A DNA stretch of 64,000 nucleotides from Methylococcaceae bacterium UBA6146 (GCA_002422395.1 DIUY01000028.1:1-64000), one strand, 5' to 3'. Shown: positions 1 to 8,268, counted from the first letter of the stretch. The notes: generated by a model from the sequence alone, not told the origin. Numbers and translations: made by a program.

Positions 1-14
1 CTTTGCCTACGCCT

Positions 15-28
15 GCCCAACGTTAAGT
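15..28 (-). other. putative integron attI core site
   Basis: On the minus strand this 14-mer reads ACTTAAC followed by GTTGGGC. The two halves match the integron inverse core (RYYYAAC) and core (GTTRRRY) consensus sequences. It lies about 110 bp upstream of a divergently oriented integron integrase, which is where attI sits in chromosomal integrons. Cassettes would extend left, outside the window. A hairpin (GACACCT/AGGTGTC, 30-47) and a further AGGTGT at 65-70 lie between it and intI and could be integrase-binding repeats; that is inference. No attC site is visible because the sequence ends. Confidence 0.5.
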
Positions 29-137
29 AGACACCTAAAAAGGTGTCTTGTAAAATACAAAAATAGGTGTATAACTCTTAAGCACCCCTTTATTTTTCAA
101 GACTATATCTTAATAATTCTATGTTAGCAACCTATCT

Positions 138-1127
138 ATGCAAATAAACTCTACACCTATTAATCCCCCTCCTAAGCTCTTAGATCAGGTGCGTGGCCGT
201 ATTCGCGTCAAACATTATAGTATCAGTACAGAAAAGCTTTATGTGCAATGGATTAAGCGGTTTATTTTGTTTAATGGCAAGCGGCATCCGGCTGAGTTGG
301 GTGCGACGGAAGTGGAGGCGTTTTTGACGCATTTGGCGGTTGACGGCCATGTGTCGGCCTCAACGCAGAACCAGGCGTTATCGGCCTTGCTGTTTTTGTA
401 CAAGGAAGTGCTGGTGATGGATTTGCCGTGGCTGGAGAATGTGGTGCGGGCAAAGCGCCCGGTGCGTTTGCCGGTGGTGTTGACGCGTACGGAGGTGCGG
501 GCGGTGCTGGTGCGGATGAAGGGTATCTACGCGCTGATGGCAAATATGCTGTACGGCACCGGGATGCGCTTGATGGAATGCGTACGTTTGCGGGTTAAAG
601 ATGTGGATTTTGAGCGCGGCGAGATTGTGGTTCGCGATGGTAAGGGCGGCAAGGATCGGGTGACGATGTTGCCGTCTTCGGTGGTGGCCGGTTTGCAGGC
701 GCACATGCAGCAGCGGCGGGCGCTGTTTGAAGATGATAGGGCCAAGGGCAAGGCGGATGTGTTTTTGCCGGACGCGTTGGCGCGTAAGTATCCGAATGCG
801 GCGACGGAATGGCCCTGGCAATATATTTTCCCTTCCGGCAGTTACTCGGTTGATCCGCGTAGCGGGGCGGAACGCCGCCATCATATTGACGAGAAATTGT
901 TGCAGCGGGCGATGAAGAAGGCGGTGCAGGCGGCGGGAATCACTAAACTGGCCACGCCGCATACGTTACGGCATTCATTCGCCACGCATTTACTGGAAGC
1001 GGGCTATGACATCCGCACAGTGCAGGCGTTGTTGGGGCATTCGGATGTCAGCACGACCATGATTTACACCCATGTGCTGAACAAGGGCGGGCTGGGTGTG
1101 GTGAGCCCGTTGGACCAATTGCTTTGA
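138..1127 (+). CDS. intI: integron integrase (IntI family tyrosine recombinase)
   Basis: Site-specific tyrosine recombinase expected to insert and excise gene cassettes at attI/attC sites. The 329-residue length is typical for IntI. A SAM-like core-binding domain covers residues 15-100 and the catalytic domain 110-325. Catalytic residues are visible: R144 (in GTGMR), K172, H275 and R278 (in HTLRHS), H301 (GHSDVSTT) and nucleophile Y310. Residues about 206-232, containing KYPNAATEWPWQYIFPS, form the extra segment that separates IntI proteins from XerC/XerD and is needed for attC recognition. The frame is intact, so the protein may be active. A palindromic hairpin follows the stop. The ATG at 138 is the first in-frame start; no strong Shine-Dalgarno sequence is visible. 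No LexA-type box was seen upstream. Confidence 0.93.
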   Translation: MQINSTPINPPPKLLDQVRGRIRVKHYSISTEKLYVQWIKRFILFNGKRHPAELGATEVEAFLTHLAVDGHVSASTQNQALSALLFLYKEVLVMDLPWLENVVRAKRPVRLPVVLTRTEVRAVLVRMKGIYALMANMLYGTGMRLMECVRLRVKDVDFERGEIVVRDGKGGKDRVTMLPSSVVAGLQAHMQQRRALFEDDRAKGKADVFLPDALARKYPNAATEWPWQYIFPSGSYSVDPRSGAERRHHIDEKLLQRAMKKAVQAAGITKLATPHTLRHSFATHLLEAGYDIRTVQALLGHSDVSTTMIYTHVLNKGGLGVVSPLDQLL

Positions 1128-1167
1128 GTTAAGGATAAGTGATTATGAATACGTTTTTCGGTACAAA

Positions 1168-1218
1168 ACGACTGCGCGTCCTTCACCCTCTGGGGCGCAA
1201 ATAAGGACGGGCAGTCGT
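1168..1218. terminator. palindromic repeat between convergent intI and macB, likely bidirectional terminator (repeat family B, copy 1)
   Basis: A 16-bp stem with one mismatch (ACGACTGCGCGTCCTT with AAGGACGGGCAGTCGT) encloses a 19-nt loop. It lies between the convergent ends of intI and macB. The same sequence with the same flanks (GGTAYAAA before, AGCCCTAAA after) recurs inverted at 50.0 kb behind another exporter operon, so it is a dispersed element that also acts as a terminator. Confidence 0.6.
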
Positions 1219-1257
1219 AGCCCTAAATCTTTTGGGTATGCGCTTAATATGGCTTTT

Positions 1258-3201
1258 TTATTCTGCCGCCAATGCGGCCACCGGATCGAGGCGGGCGGCT
1301 TTGCGGGCGGGCAAATAGCCAAACAACAAACCGGTGCAGAACGCACAGGAAAACGCCATGATTGCCGGTAGCGGGGAAAATATGACCGCCATGCCGAGGT
1401 GCCGCAAGCCGCTTCCGGCCGCATACCCCAGCACCACGCCAATCAGCCCGCCCAGTGTGCAGACCACCGCCGCTTCGGTGTTGAATTGCAGCAAAATATC
1501 GCGGCGGCGGGCACCGGTGGCGATGCGTATGCCAATTTCGCGGGTGCGTTCGGTGACGTTGACCAGCATGATGTTCATTACGCCGATGCCGCCTACCAGC
1601 AACGAAATCGCCGCGACAATGCCTAGCATCAGGGTAAATGTGTTTTGGGTTTCGGTGACGGTTGCCAGAATCGATGCCATATTGCGTATCCTAAAATCCT
1701 CAGTTTGATGCCGGTCGAGCAACAAATCGGTGATCGCCTGCTGGGTGTCATCTATTTGCCCGACATCACGAACCTTCACCGTTATGCCGCCTAGGTAATT
1801 CTGGCCGAACAGGCGGACTAGGCCTGTGGTGAGCGGCACGAACACTGCGTCATCACGGTCATTGCCCATTGTGTCCGCGCCTTTGGAGGTCATCACGCCA
1901 ATCACTTCAAACGGGATGCTGCCAACCAGCACATAGCGGCCCAATGGATCGCTGCCATCGGGAAACAGCAGCTGTCTGACCGATTGCCCCAGCACCAGCA
2001 CGGGCGCATAGCGACGCATGTCACGGTCATCGAAAAAATCACCTTCCGCAACCGGCCATTCGCGCACTTGGGTCATGCTCGGCGCAACCCCCTGGATGCT
2101 GGTGGCGTAGTCGATATTGCCGTAACGCACGGTCATGCGGGCATTGCGTTCGGGTGATGCCCATTCGACATTGTCCAGTTCAGTAATGGCCTCGGCATCG
2201 CCCGGAATTAAGGTTGCGACGTCGGAACTGCCGCGCAGGCCCGGGGCGCCGGGGCGGATCGACAAGATGTTGGTGCCCATCGCCCGCATCTGGTCCAGCA
2301 CTTGTTCCTGGCTGCCTTGCCCGACCGCGAGCATGGCGACCACTGCCGCGACGCCGATGACGATGCCCAACAAGGTCAGCGCGGTGCGGAACAGATTGGC
2401 CTGCAACGAGCGCATTGCGGTTTTGGCGGCCTCAAGCAATTCAGCCACTAAACCAGCCGCGCCGATGCCCCGATGCCGGGCGGGTGGCAATGGCTGGCCG
2501 CCGCGCCTTTCACCGTTATCACTGACGATTTTGCCGTCGCAAATGCTGATGACCCGCTGGGCATGGGCCGCGACTTTTTCATCGTGGGTAATCAATAAGA
2601 TAGTGCGGCCTTCGCGGTGCAGTCCGCTGAGCAGCGCCATCACTTCCTCGCCGCTTTGGCTATCGAGCGCTCCGGTCGGCTCGTCAGCCAGGATCACCGG
2701 CGGGTCGTTCATCAGGGCGCGGGCAATGGCGACCCGCTGTTGCTGGCCGCCGGAAAGTTGCATGGGCTTGCTGTCACCCCGGTTTTCCAGCCCCAAACGC
2801 GCCAGCAATTGGAGCGCCCGACTGTGCCGTTCGGGCTTCGACAAGCCCGCATACAATGCGGGGATTTCGATGTTTTCCGCTGCCGTGGCATTGTTGAGCA
2901 GGTTATAGCGCTGGAACACAAAACCGAAGGTTTCACGGCGCAAAGCCGCCAATTGGTCGGCATCGAGCGCGGCCACATCTTGGCCCTGCACTTGGTAGTT
3001 GCCGTGGTTTGCTTTGTCGAGACAGCCAATCAGGTTCATCAAGGTCGATTTCCCTGAGCCGGACTGGCCGATAATCGCCACGAATTCACCCGGCCAAATG
3101 GTCAGGGAAACGTCGTCCAATGCTTTAACCACTGTTTCACCGCTAGGGTAGTGGCGCCGGATGTTGCTAAGCCTTAGCAAGGGCGTAGTGGCAGAACTCA
3201 T
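1258..3201 (-). CDS. macB: MacB-type ABC exporter, fused ATPase and permease
   Basis: Inner-membrane component of a MacAB-type tripartite exporter; it drives substrate through MacA and a TolC-like outer-membrane channel. The ATPase domain occupies residues 1-240, with Walker A GQSGSGKST (45-53), signature LSGGQ (149-153) and Walker B VILADE (169-174). A first TM segment lies near 275-300, a large periplasmic domain follows, and three more TM segments occupy the last ~130 residues (FtsX/MacB_PCD architecture). The 647-residue length fits MacB. It overlaps the end of macA by 4 nt (ATGA), so the two are translationally coupled. No TolC gene is adjacent. The substrate (macrolides, peptides or lipids in other species) cannot be read from the sequence. 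Confidence 0.92.
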   Translation of the reverse strand: MSSATTPLLRLSNIRRHYPSGETVVKALDDVSLTIWPGEFVAIIGQSGSGKSTLMNLIGCLDKANHGNYQVQGQDVAALDADQLAALRRETFGFVFQRYNLLNNATAAENIEIPALYAGLSKPERHSRALQLLARLGLENRGDSKPMQLSGGQQQRVAIARALMNDPPVILADEPTGALDSQSGEEVMALLSGLHREGRTILLITHDEKVAAHAQRVISICDGKIVSDNGERRGGQPLPPARHRGIGAAGLVAELLEAAKTAMRSLQANLFRTALTLLGIVIGVAAVVAMLAVGQGSQEQVLDQMRAMGTNILSIRPGAPGLRGSSDVATLIPGDAEAITELDNVEWASPERNARMTVRYGNIDYATSIQGVAPSMTQVREWPVAEGDFFDDRDMRRYAPVLVLGQSVRQLLFPDGSDPLGRYVLVGSIPFEVIGVMTSKGADTMGNDRDDAVFVPLTTGLVRLFGQNYLGGITVKVRDVGQIDDTQQAITDLLLDRHQTEDFRIRNMASILATVTETQNTFTLMLGIVAAISLLVGGIGVMNIMLVNVTERTREIGIRIATGARRRDILLQFNTEAAVVCTLGGLIGVVLGYAAGSGLRHLGMAVIFSPLPAIMAFSCAFCTGLLFGYLPARKAARLDPVAALAAE

Positions 3202-4379
3202 AGTCGTGGCACTCCCGCCATCGGGTAACCTTTGTCTTTCTTTTTGCCGCCATCTTCCATGCGCCCTAGTGCCTGGAGTTTTGCGCCAACCGCCACGCCA
3301 TCGCGGATTTCGGCAAAGCGCCGTGTCCGCAAGCCGATATGCACGGTTTTTTCTTGTACGCCTTGGGAGGTCACTTCTTTGACACGGTAAGCCGCACCGC
3401 TTTGGCTACCGTCATAGACCGGCGTCCCTAATGCGGCAATTGGCACCAGCGGCACACGCTCCGCCTTGCCCAGCACGAAAAACATTTGTGTGCTCATGCC
3501 GGTCATCAGTTGCCGGTCGTGGTTATCGACATCGACCAGCACATCGTAAAGGACGACATTGTTGATGACCTGTGGGGTCGGCAATATTTGCCGGACTTTT
3601 GCCTGCCAGCGCCGCTCGCCTGAACCTAGTGTCGAGAAATACACCGGTAAGTCGGGTTTAAGGCGCATCACGTCAGCTTCGGCAACTTGCGCCCGCACCG
3701 TTAGGGTGTCGAGCTTGGCCAGCTGCAAAATCGTCGGGGTTTGCTGGTTGGCGTTAAGGGTTTGGCCTTCACGGGCTTTTTGGTCAACTACTGTGCTATC
3801 CATTGACGCGTAAATTTTGGTGTAACCGAGATTGGTCTTGTCGCCACTCAGGGTTGACTGCACTTGCTCAATTTGTGCCTGTATTGAGGCGGCGGTCGCC
3901 ACGGCTTTTTTCAGGATGAACTCGCTGTTCTGATAATCTTGACGGCTGATGCCGTTGCTGGGCAACAGCTCGTGGTTGCGTGCAAATTGTTGGCGGGCAA
4001 ACATGACCTCCGCTTGCTGGCCAAGCAATTGCGCTTCCAAGTTCTTGATATTGGCTTCGTCGGCCTGCACCCTGGCCGCATAAATTCGGGGGTCAATCTG
4101 TGCCAGCAATTGCCCCGCGCTGACGTTATCGCCGATTTGCACGTAAATCCTCTGCAATTGGCCGGTGACCTGGGCACCGACATCGACAAACTCTTTCGGC
4201 TCCAGTTTGCCTTGGGCGGTGACGTTTTCCTCAATGTCGCCCAGCGTCACGGTGACGATGTTTTTGTCTTCACTTTGTGGTTTTTCCGGTTGCAGCCACT
4301 GGTAACCGGCAAACCCGCCGACCAGCAGAAGCGGCAACACAAGCCACGGCAAACGGTTAGCGACAGTTGGATTAGCCAT
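3198..4379 (-). CDS. macA: MacA-like periplasmic adaptor (membrane fusion protein)
   Basis: Periplasmic adaptor that bridges MacB and an outer-membrane channel and stimulates the ATPase. From the chosen ATG (4379) the protein is 393 residues. It has an N-terminal TM anchor at about 10-25, a biotinyl-lipoyl-like half motif (AQVTGQLQRIYVQIGDNVSAGQLLAQID), an alpha-helical hairpin at about 110-190 and beta-barrel domains. The open frame extends 40 codons further upstream, but those residues lack adaptor character and the anchor starts right after MANPT, so the internal ATG is preferred. The stop overlaps the macB start by 4 nt. Confidence 0.88.
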   Translation of the reverse strand: MANPTVANRLPWLVLPLLLVGGFAGYQWLQPEKPQSEDKNIVTVTLGDIEENVTAQGKLEPKEFVDVGAQVTGQLQRIYVQIGDNVSAGQLLAQIDPRIYAARVQADEANIKNLEAQLLGQQAEVMFARQQFARNHELLPSNGISRQDYQNSEFILKKAVATAASIQAQIEQVQSTLSGDKTNLGYTKIYASMDSTVVDQKAREGQTLNANQQTPTILQLAKLDTLTVRAQVAEADVMRLKPDLPVYFSTLGSGERRWQAKVRQILPTPQVINNVVLYDVLVDVDNHDRQLMTGMSTQMFFVLGKAERVPLVPIAALGTPVYDGSQSGAAYRVKEVTSQGVQEKTVHIGLRTRRFAEIRDGVAVGAKLQALGRMEDGGKKKDKGYPMAGVPRL

Positions 4380-4513
4380 AGGAGACACAGGGTGGTTTGG
4401 TTGCAATAGTTTCGACAAAAGGAAAGTGCGTTTTTTGAGCTGGCAATTTAACGCAGGGTGGCGGGTTAAGCCGCTCATGGTTCGACAAGCCCACCACAAA
4501 CGGCTAACTTACA

Positions 4514-4685
4514 GGTAGTTGGTAAACATTCATTCAAATGCTTGGTAGTGGGTTAAATGGGGTGGTTGGAGTGCAAGCCTTGGCTTGTACTGGGGCAAGC
4601 TAAGGTTTGCATTCCAGCTTATCAACGTGCCGCTACAGATTTAACCCACCACCCCAATGTTTAAGTGACAGTGGCGTCAAAAAAC
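4514..4685 (-). repeat. second dispersed repeat (GGTAGT...AAACATTC...TTAAGTGACAG) interrupted by a MITE
   Basis: Sequence at 4514-4543 plus 4656-4685, read together, matches the minus strand at about 39245-39284 (GGTAGTGGCAAACATTC, AAATGCTTAAGTGACAG, GTCAAAAAA). At 39.2 kb the match is uninterrupted. Here it is split exactly at AAATGCTT by the MITE at 4544-4653. The GGTAGTGG start suggests an insertion-sequence end, possibly IS1-like; that part is inference. Confidence 0.55.
4544..4653. mobile_element. MITE-like palindromic element, copy 1
   Basis: About 110 bp bounded by GGTAGTGGGTTAAAT and its near-inverse ATTTAACCCACCACC, with an internal imperfect palindrome around GCAAGCCTTGGCTTG. No open reading frame is present. 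It is flanked by imperfect duplications (AAATGCTT left, CAATGTTT right), and the uninterrupted target survives at about 39.26 kb. Other copies lie at 43783-43891 and 50250-50345. Confidence 0.75.
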
Positions 4686-4794
4686 ATGTTTTTTGATTCC
4701 AAAATACCATTACCCTTTTTACCAGCACCCACTTGCACAACCTTTAATGGGCAGCATAAATCCAACATACGGTTTTTTAAAACCTCACGAATAA

Positions 4795-4819
4795 AAAAGG
4801 CATCCAGCGGATGCCTTTT
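4795..4819 (-). terminator. terminator downstream of the cupin gene
   Basis: Perfect 11-bp stem AAAAGGCATCC / GGATGCCTTTT with a 3-nt loop. Extra A residues at the left edge give a T-run when read on the minus strand, 22 nt after the cupin stop codon. Confidence 0.7.
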
Positions 4820-4840
4820 GTTAACCTTAAAAACTGACAA

Positions 4841-5116
4841 TCAATCGTAATGGTAGTGCTTACGCAATGGTTTGACCACTTCCCAATGGCTATCCAGCCC
4901 TTGGTGGAACATCACGAGGTCGCCCGGAACGATGCGCACAGGTTCGCCGCCCGCTGGGGTTACGATAATTTCGCCTTCCAGCACATAGGCCGTTTCGGTC
5001 TCGTCAAAATCAATCGGAAAAGTGGATATTTCTTTTTCCCAGATAGGCCAGCTAGCAACCCCCAATTCTTCAAGGCGTTCTTGGCTAGGGTTATGTTCAA
5101 TGGTGATTTGGCTCAT
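4841..5116 (-). CDS. small cupin-domain protein
   Basis: Single cupin fold of 91 residues, probably cytoplasmic. The motif TAYVLEGEIIVTPAGGEPVRIVPGDLV matches the sugar-isomerase-like cupin_3 (DUF861) family, followed by the second half with a histidine (FHQGLDSHWEV). A single intact barrel with few metal-binding histidines suggests a binding or regulatory role rather than a known enzyme. It stands alone, preceded by ~190 nt of non-coding DNA and followed by a clear terminator. The function is not predictable beyond the fold. Confidence 0.8.
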   Translation of the reverse strand: MSQITIEHNPSQERLEELGVASWPIWEKEISTFPIDFDETETAYVLEGEIIVTPAGGEPVRIVPGDLVMFHQGLDSHWEVVKPLRKHYHYD

Positions 5117-5315
5117 AGTTTCCTGTGCGTTGGTAATTTATAAGGTTTTGATTCTAGCATTTTTGGCCGTGTGCCGCCACGCGGGTGCTTAAAACATAAG
5201 CGGGGCTACCGTTTATGGCAGCGGTTAACTTGGGCGGTTGTTGCAGTGGTATGCTGCTGGTTTACCCTTCAAGGGATGCCAGCTGCTCAGATTTAACCCT
5301 ATTTTGAACACGTTT

Positions 5316-5729
5316 TCAGGCTAAGTTTTCAGCGCTGTCGAGTTCCGTTAAAAATTGGCCAACCCAAAGTTCAACGCGCGGCAAACAACTATCCAGCGAA
5401 GCCTGCTTTTCTGGGATGCCAAAAAAGTCGGGTTCGTGCAGGTAAGGGTTGGTGATTCTGCCGACATCTAGGGCGTCGTGGCTAAGATCGACAATGCGCC
5501 CGCCGATAAGGTTGTATTGGTGCTCGTAGTGGCCGCGGATCAACCCGCCAAACACACGGTTCATGAACAGGCTGCCGTACTTGCATGAGCCGGAAAGGTC
5601 GGTGGGCGGCGGGACATGCCGCTCGGCGGCCTGCTCGCACCATTTGCGGAACACAAACATTTTGGCCAGCGCAAAACGTTCGTAGGAATAAGCCCGTTGC
5701 GCCTTTCGGTCCACCGTCCAATCGGTCAT
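5316..5729 (-). CDS. small protein with a putative papain-like Cys-His-Asp arrangement, partner of SagB-like gene
   Basis: A 137-residue protein that I do not recognise by name. Seen: C49 in SGSCKYGS, H67/H70 in IRGHYEHQYN, then GGRIVDLS with D81. Spacing and context (cysteine, histidine about 20 later, then G-x-IVDLS) resemble small papain-like or transglutaminase-like hydrolases of the YunG type, and I infer that fold. No signal peptide or TM segment is visible. The start overlaps the SagB-like stop by 4 nt (ATGA), so the pair is co-translated. A role in cutting or modifying a small peptide or metabolite would fit, but nothing here proves it. Confidence 0.6.
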   Translation of the reverse strand: MTDWTVDRKAQRAYSYERFALAKMFVFRKWCEQAAERHVPPPTDLSGSCKYGSLFMNRVFGGLIRGHYEHQYNLIGGRIVDLSHDALDVGRITNPYLHEPDFFGIPEKQASLDSCLPRVELWVGQFLTELDSAENLA

Positions 5730-7318
5730 TGTTGTTGTCCTTGCAAATGGCCATAAGCCGGAAAAGTCTGCAAACGGCTGTCTTCCAGCGGTTTGCCGAT
5801 GGTGAAATGGTACAAACTTTGGAACGCGTCATCCTTAATGCCCAAAATTTCATGTACGCTGTCATCAAAATAGCAGCCAATGCCGGTGCCGCGGACCCCG
5901 GCGGCTTCGGCTTCCAAATACAGCACTTGCCCAATCAGCCCGCATTCCCAAAACAACCGCCGATACTGCCAGGGCTCGGCCTTGATAACCGCCCCAAATT
6001 CGGCAACCATCGCCAAGCTGAACGCGCTGTCACTGGCAATCGGCTGGTGGCACGAGAGGGTTTTGGCAATTGTTCTCAAATCGCCGTCATATAAATGATA
6101 AAACGGCAGCGATTCATGGCGTTGTTGCCAGCCGAACAGCGGGCTTGTCGCGGCTTGTAACGGTTTTAAGGCCACCCCGTCGCGCAGCAAGGCATAAAGG
6201 CCGGACGCCAAACCTTCGACCCGATGCACGAAGATGAACAAATGTACTTTAGGCGCCGATTGCCAGAACTCAAATGCAGCGGTGCTTGGCAATACGGCGC
6301 TGAGCATCCGGTAAAAATCGGCGCTTGGCAAAGACGGCATTTTGCCATCGAATTGTTGTGCGCTACGGCGTTGGCGGATGATTTGCGCCGCGCCACGTTG
6401 GCAAGCCGATGGTAATGGCAGCTGGGGTGCGGTTTGCCAAGGCGCTGGTTGGGTGTGCGGTTTGTGGGCGGCGTCGGCAACTTCGTCTATCACCGGCCAA
6501 TGGTATAAATGGTAGGCCCGTAAGCTGTCCGCCTTGCCAGACCATATTGCCGAGGGCAGCAGCGCCAATAATGTTTGGTAGGACGCAGGCGCGGGGTCTG
6601 CCGTGCGGATGCGGCACAACACGTCGGGCGCTTCATGTTCGTGTTTTTTAAAATCGTCGTGCCGTTCCACGCCGAGCAGCGCGGCGATTTCAACATCGGC
6701 AAGCTCAGTCAAAATGTCCACCGACCAGCCCAAAGTCGCAGCGGCATAACGTAGCGCCCCCAACGCGTGGCCTATATCATGTTGGCAATAACGGTACGCC
6801 CGCTCGCCATATTTCCACGCTTCCCGCCAATGCACGGACGACAACCCGACAAACAGCCCGGATTCAACAGCCGTTTCGGTAAATTGGCAGCGCTGTTCAA
6901 GGCTGTGGTCGTGGCTGATGTAGTGATGGACGCCGGACGGGATAAAATCTTGTCCGGTGCTGATTAAGTAAGCTTCCGTCGGATGCAGATTGCCGCTGGA
7001 CGGGTTGCAGCGCAACGCCCAACGGCTAGGGCCGAATTGTTTCCATGCCGATAACCCAAACGCCAATTCCAGCAGCAGACCTATGTTGGCACTGTCCAGT
7101 GGTTGTGGCGCAATGGCCTGCGGCTGGTCGAGACCGGTGAACCGCACCGGCAAATCCCGCCCCGGCTTTGGCAACGACAACACTGCACAACCAGAAAACC
7201 GCCGGAACGGGTCGGGCTGGTCTTCCCAGTCGATGGTTTCTGGCCCTTTGGCGTAGCGCTGTAGGGTGTGTTTGGTGCGTTGGTGGTAGCTTAAGAGGGG
7301 CGGGGCGTCGGGGTTCAT
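5726..7318 (-). CDS. SagB/ThcOx-type double nitroreductase
   Basis: FMN-dependent oxidoreductase of the SagB/ThcOx superfamily; relatives oxidise azolines to azoles in thiazole/oxazole-modified peptides. The 530-residue protein has two tandem nitroreductase-like halves. The N-terminal half includes SRWALRCNPSSGNLHPTEAYLI (about residues 100-122), the hallmark FMN-binding segment. The C-terminal half includes RRSAQQFDGK and GTGIGCYFDD. ATG at 7318 is preferred over an upstream TTG. No cyclodehydratase (YcaO) or precursor peptide is seen nearby, so azole formation is doubtful. Genes of this length and architecture also occur outside peptide-modification clusters. It is coupled to the downstream putative hydrolase. 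Confidence 0.82.
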   Translation of the reverse strand: MNPDAPPLLSYHQRTKHTLQRYAKGPETIDWEDQPDPFRRFSGCAVLSLPKPGRDLPVRFTGLDQPQAIAPQPLDSANIGLLLELAFGLSAWKQFGPSRWALRCNPSSGNLHPTEAYLISTGQDFIPSGVHHYISHDHSLEQRCQFTETAVESGLFVGLSSVHWREAWKYGERAYRYCQHDIGHALGALRYAAATLGWSVDILTELADVEIAALLGVERHDDFKKHEHEAPDVLCRIRTADPAPASYQTLLALLPSAIWSGKADSLRAYHLYHWPVIDEVADAAHKPHTQPAPWQTAPQLPLPSACQRGAAQIIRQRRSAQQFDGKMPSLPSADFYRMLSAVLPSTAAFEFWQSAPKVHLFIFVHRVEGLASGLYALLRDGVALKPLQAATSPLFGWQQRHESLPFYHLYDGDLRTIAKTLSCHQPIASDSAFSLAMVAEFGAVIKAEPWQYRRLFWECGLIGQVLYLEAEAAGVRGTGIGCYFDDSVHEILGIKDDAFQSLYHFTIGKPLEDSRLQTFPAYGHLQGQQQ

Positions 7319-7378
7319 CAAATCACCATTTCTGTGTAGGGGTTACCGCGTTAGATTGTAGGCCAGAACACCTTCACG

Positions 7379-7642
7379 TCAGTTCACTAACTTTGGTTCC
7401 ACCATCAAATCCTCCACCCAACAACCAACCGGGTTACCCAGATTCATCTCCTTGTCCTCAAAGCGCACCAAATATACGCTGCGTTCCGGTTGCTCTTCAA
7501 TATGCCCTATTAGTGTGATTACGCCGCGTGCGCCCAATTCGGCCAATATTTCACCTTCGCTACCGCCAGGGATGGAACCATCGTCGGTCAGCGTGGCGGC
7601 GGCATAGACAATGTCGCCTATATCCAAATCTTCTACTCTCAT
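7379..7642 (-). CDS. NifZ-like small beta-barrel protein
   Basis: The 87-residue protein begins with MRVEDLDIGDIVYAAATL and contains GSEGEILAELGARGVI, then VYLVRF and a late VGCW. This pattern (G-D-x-V, inserted G-G, V-Y-x-V-x-F, V-G-C) is that of NifZ, an SH3-like accessory factor that helps assemble nitrogenase P-clusters. It is divergent from iscA-nifU-nifS and shares their ~200-nt upstream region, supporting a nitrogen-fixation link. A good Shine-Dalgarno (GGAG) precedes the ATG. The call rests on motif memory; a short SH3-like protein of another family cannot be excluded. Confidence 0.62.
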   Translation of the reverse strand: MRVEDLDIGDIVYAAATLTDDGSIPGGSEGEILAELGARGVITLIGHIEEQPERSVYLVRFEDKEMNLGNPVGCWVEDLMVEPKLVN

Positions 7643-7707
7643 CTTTTCTCCTCATTAGCGCGGATGGTTTTGTAGGAAACCCGACAAAACGGGGTTGTTT
7701 GTTTGTT

Positions 7708-7723
7708 TGTCAGTTTTGCAACA
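7708..7723 (+). promoter_or_regulatory. NifA upstream activator sequence
   Basis: Exact TGT-N10-ACA match (TGTCAGTTTTGCAACA). It is centred about 65 bp upstream of the -24 element of the sigma-54 promoter at 7780, a normal distance for a NifA enhancer. Confidence 0.7.
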
Positions 7724-7779
7724 CGGGTAAAATGGTTAATTATATTTCCTAATCAATGGCTTATAAAATATATCCAGTC

Positions 7780-7795
7780 TGGCACACAGGTTGCA
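7780..7795 (+). promoter_or_regulatory. sigma-54 (-24/-12) promoter of iscA-nifU-nifS
   Basis: TGGCACACAGGTTGCA matches the RpoN consensus TGGCAC-N5-TTGCA, with invariant GG and GC at correct spacing. Transcription should start near 7806, which excludes upstream start codons proposed for iscA inside the promoter. Confidence 0.85.
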
Positions 7796-7838
7796 TTATT
7801 TGATTACAAGAACGATGCCAACAATTCAGGAGACTCTT

Positions 7839-8195
7839 GTGATTACCTTAACAGAAAAAGCTATTAACGCTGTCGGCCGCTTTATCGCCAGTTCGGAAAC
7901 ACCCTCGGCCGGTCTTCGTATCGAAGTCACAGACGGGGGCTGTTCGGGCTACCAGTATGGGTTGAAGCTAGAGACCGATAACACGCCGGATGACACGGTG
8001 ATTGATTGTGGCAGCGTAAAAGTGTTTGTCGATCCGGTCAGTATGCCGATGCTAGATGGCATGAATATCGACTTTTTGGACAGCATTGACGGCTCAGGGT
8101 TTAAGTTCACCAACCCCAATGCGGCGAAAAGTTGCGCATGCGGTTCTTCGTTCAATCCTAACCCTAGCGGGACTGGAACCAAAACCTGTTCGTAA
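7839..8195 (+). CDS. iscA: IscA-type Fe-S carrier, nif-associated
   Basis: A-type carrier that receives or delivers Fe-S clusters or iron, here presumably for nitrogenase. The 118-residue protein has GGCSGYQY with the first conserved cysteine and SCACGSSF with the C-x-C pair near the C terminus, so all three cluster ligands are present. I chose GTG at 7839 because AGGAG lies six nucleotides upstream (7828-7832). The ATG at 7815 has no comparable site. A 12-residue Gly/Thr-rich tail follows the usual C terminus. It is the first gene of the sigma-54 operon iscA-nifU-nifS. Confidence 0.85.
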   Translation: MITLTEKAINAVGRFIASSETPSAGLRIEVTDGGCSGYQYGLKLETDNTPDDTVIDCGSVKVFVDPVSMPMLDGMNIDFLDSIDGSGFKFTNPNAAKSCACGSSFNPNPSGTGTKTCS

Positions 8196-8198
8196 TCC

Positions 8199-8268
8199 GT
8201 AGGGTGGGCATCGCTGTTTTGCCCACCGAAACCCAATATAAAGGTGGGCAGAACAGCGGCCCACCCTA
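8199..8268. repeat. GTAGGGTGGGC palindromic repeat (family C), copy 1
   Basis: Arms GTAGGGTGGGCAtCGCTGTTtTGCC and GGCAGAACAGCGGCCCACCCTA form a long inverted repeat in the iscA-nifU gap. Similar sequence occurs at 22.5 and 43.5 kb. In this position it would form a stable hairpin in the iscA-nifU mRNA. Confidence 0.65.

Noticed and set aside
378..962. Long minus-strand frames inside intI
   Set aside because: They are antisense shadows of a gene with all catalytic residues, and they lack family motifs.
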